Shown here: in pieces, positions 5,745 through 6,892 of the stretch
How the letters are laid out: each line of letters opens with the position of its first letter
Position numbering within the stretch: position 1 is the stretch's first letter
Assembly (NCBI GenBank): GCA_002404375.1
Contig: DHJO01000174.1
Location: 6,709-13,600 of the forward strand
Direction: 5' to 3'
DNA: 6,892 nucleotides
From: Gemmatimonadales bacterium UBA4718
GTDB lineage: Bacteria; Gemmatimonadota; Gemmatimonadetes; Gemmatimonadales; Gemmatimonadaceae
Translations under genes and position numbers: made by a program
Notes under the pieces: model-generated
Databases searched by the model: none
Told to the model about the DNA's origin: nothing
Seen by the model: the letters and a program-made list of their open reading frames with translations, nothing else

Positions 5745-6170
5745 ATGCCCGAAGATTTCAAGGTTCATATCTACCCGAGCGACTGCGACTCGGTGGGGCA
5801 TGTGAATCACGCCCACATGCTGGTTCTGCTCGAGCGCGCGCGATGGTCGGCGCTGGAGCGGCACATGTCGTACGCCGAGTACATGAAGACGAATCTGTGG
5901 GCTGTCGTGCGCAATGTCGAAGCCTCGTACCAGGCGCAGACATTCCCCGGCGACGACCTGATCATTCGCACCGGGATGCTTTCGGTTGGCAATACGAGCT
6001 TCATCGTGCGGCAGATCGTGCGCAATCAGCGCGATGCTGTGGTGTGCGACGCCTCGATTGTCTACGTCACGGTCTCGCCGGATGGAAAACCGATCCCCGT
6101 TCCCGATCAATGGCGAACGCTCTTTGCTCCCTGGGAGGAAGACGCCAAGCCTGCTTCACCGCGCCGATGA
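5745..6170 (+). CDS. Acyl-CoA thioesterase, 4HBT hotdog-fold family
   Basis: A 141-residue hotdog-fold enzyme that hydrolyses the thioester bond of acyl-CoA or a related acyl carrier in the cytoplasm. The N-terminal YPSDCDSVGHVNHAHML block (10-26) is the 4HBT/YbgC-FadM signature, with the likely catalytic Asp15 followed by GHVNH. The long central helix carries LLERARW at 28-34. The later strands include SYQAQTFPGDDLIIRTG and FIVRQIVRNQRDAVVCDASIVYV, the usual late beta strands of the fold. Length is typical. The ATG at 5745 begins the family homology directly; an in-frame ATG at 5682 would add 21 residues unlike the family and is not favoured. No Shine-Dalgarno sequence is visible. The acyl substrate cannot be predicted. 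The membrane methyltransferase follows 31 bp downstream and is probably co-transcribed. Confidence 0.9.
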   Translation: MPEDFKVHIYPSDCDSVGHVNHAHMLVLLERARWSALERHMSYAEYMKTNLWAVVRNVEASYQAQTFPGDDLIIRTGMLSVGNTSFIVRQIVRNQRDAVVCDASIVYVTVSPDGKPIPVPDQWRTLFAPWEEDAKPASPRR

Positions 6171-6205
6171 TCGAATCTCACGCTGAAGGCACGCGCAATA
6201 GGTGA
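6167..6205 (+). CDS. Possible 12-codon linking mini-ORF (MIESHAEGTRNR)
   Basis: The ATG overlaps the TGA stop of the thioesterase (ATGA), and its own TGA overlaps the GTG start of the methyltransferase (GTGA). It could pass terminating ribosomes from one gene to the next. It has no ribosome site of its own, and an arrangement this short can arise by chance, so it is listed as a candidate only. Confidence 0.2.
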   Translation: MIESHAEGTRNR

Positions 6206-6867
6206 CGAGTCCCACTCCCACACCCCAGCGAGTCAGCGCCGCCGAACAATCCATTCCGGCGCAGATAGGCGCGGTGCTGTTCCGTCATCGCGGATGGCTG
6301 CCGCTCCTGTTCCTCGGCATCCCACTCGTGATGCCGGGCACGACGTCCCCGTTCCGCTGGGAAGTCGGGGTCGCATTGATCATCATCGGTGAGTCGGTCC
6401 GTCTGGCGGGCGTCGCGGCGGCCGGTACCGTCACTCGCCGTCGCTCACGCGGTGTGCAGCGACTGGTCACCTACGGGATCTTTGCCTGGGCCCGAAATCC
6501 GCTTTACATCGGCAACTTTCTCATCTGGATGGGTTTCGTAACCATCTCGGGAGTGCTCTGGTTTTTACCAATCGCGGTGCTGCTGTTCGCGCTCGAGTAC
6601 GAGCTGATCGTCCGCTACGAGGAAGGGGTGCTCGAGTCAATTTTCGGACGCGAGTATCTGGATTACAAGCAGGAGACTCCACGCTGGATCCCTCGCCCGC
6701 CGCGCGGCGAACAAGCTGTGGCCGAGTACCATTGGGGCGAAGCCTTCAAGAGCGAGATCAGCACGTTTCTACAGTACGCTGTGCTCTTGGCTGCGCTCTG
6801 GATAAAGAGTCAGGTCCTAGACGGGAACGCGCAGGGCGGGGCGGTAGGCTTCTTCAAGCAGTTCTAA
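6202..6867 (+). CDS. Isoprenylcysteine carboxyl methyltransferase (ICMT)-like integral membrane protein
   Basis: A 221-residue polytopic membrane protein of the ICMT / phospholipid methyltransferase-like family, which moves a methyl group from S-adenosylmethionine to a lipophilic acceptor at the membrane. Hydrophobic segments lie near 31-45, 54-74, 103-118, 119-136 and 189-202. The family core is ARNPLYIGN at 97-105 (the RHPxYxG-type motif), and then EYELIVRYEEGVLESIFG from 132 and YLDYKQETPRWIPR at 152-165, which form the cofactor-binding C-terminal half. A further membrane segment follows this core. The frame opens at a GTG at 6202 directly after a TAG, and only a weak AAGG 12 bases upstream could serve as ribosome site. 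Reinitiation after the thioesterase or the mini-ORF is therefore plausible. The bacterial acceptor is unknown, since protein prenylation is not expected. It is probably in one transcription unit with the thioesterase. Confidence 0.87.
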   Translation: MTSPTPTPQRVSAAEQSIPAQIGAVLFRHRGWLPLLFLGIPLVMPGTTSPFRWEVGVALIIIGESVRLAGVAAAGTVTRRRSRGVQRLVTYGIFAWARNPLYIGNFLIWMGFVTISGVLWFLPIAVLLFALEYELIVRYEEGVLESIFGREYLDYKQETPRWIPRPPRGEQAVAEYHWGEAFKSEISTFLQYAVLLAALWIKSQVLDGNAQGGAVGFFKQF

Positions 6868-6892
6868 TCAGAGAGCCAACTGAACTGAACGG

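Noticed and set aside
4991..5761. A 256-residue minus-strand open frame overlapping RNase D and the thioesterase start
   Set aside because: It runs in another frame of RNase D, which has all DEDDy residues, and its sequence is Arg/Ala-rich without domains.
6868..6892. ACTGAACTGAAC short repeat at the right edge
   Set aside because: Two copies of a 5-base unit are too little to call a repeat or an attachment site.

Overview
The window is an ordinary-looking stretch of a GC-rich bacterial chromosome with no phage, IS, CRISPR or RNA genes that I can see. The combination of an ECF sigma/anti-sigma pair, a serine beta-lactamase-fold hydrolase, a DUF59 (SufT/MIP18-like) protein and several secreted TonB-C-like proteins suggests a Gram-negative lineage with an outer membrane. 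From general resemblance I would guess Gemmatimonadota, but this is inference, since no marker gene is present.

Layout. (1) Bases 1-694, minus strand: an RpoE-type ECF sigma factor followed by a gene that overlaps it by 17 bp and runs off the left edge, most likely its anti-sigma factor. (2) Bases 695-881: a divergent control region. On the plus strand it holds a good ECF-type promoter (GGAACTT, 15 bp, GTATAA) in front of the hydrolase, and on the minus strand a weaker candidate for sigma autoregulation. (3) Bases 882-2278: a serine hydrolase of the class C beta-lactamase family with a TTG start and a strongly basic Ser/Lys/Arg tail, closed by an intrinsic terminator. (4) Bases 2325-4512: a DUF59 protein, then two tandem, clearly paralogous exported proteins ending in TonB_C-like domains, one a probable lipoprotein and the other with an ordinary signal sequence. 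The two paralog genes overlap by ATGA. (5) Bases 4513-5661, minus strand: ribonuclease D, convergent with the second paralog with no base between the two stop codons. (6) Bases 5745-6867, plus strand: a hotdog-fold acyl-CoA thioesterase and a membrane methyltransferase of the isoprenylcysteine methyltransferase-like family, possibly linked through a 12-codon mini-ORF.

How the parts may work together. The sigma/anti-sigma pair probably responds to an envelope signal, and the ECF-like promoter makes the hydrolase its most likely local target. The tandem TonB-C-like pair is the least described part of the window: four cysteines sit at matching positions in both proteins, and each protein appears to contain two copies of the same fold-like pattern. 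The remaining genes (DUF59, RNase D, thioesterase, methyltransferase) look like housekeeping functions.
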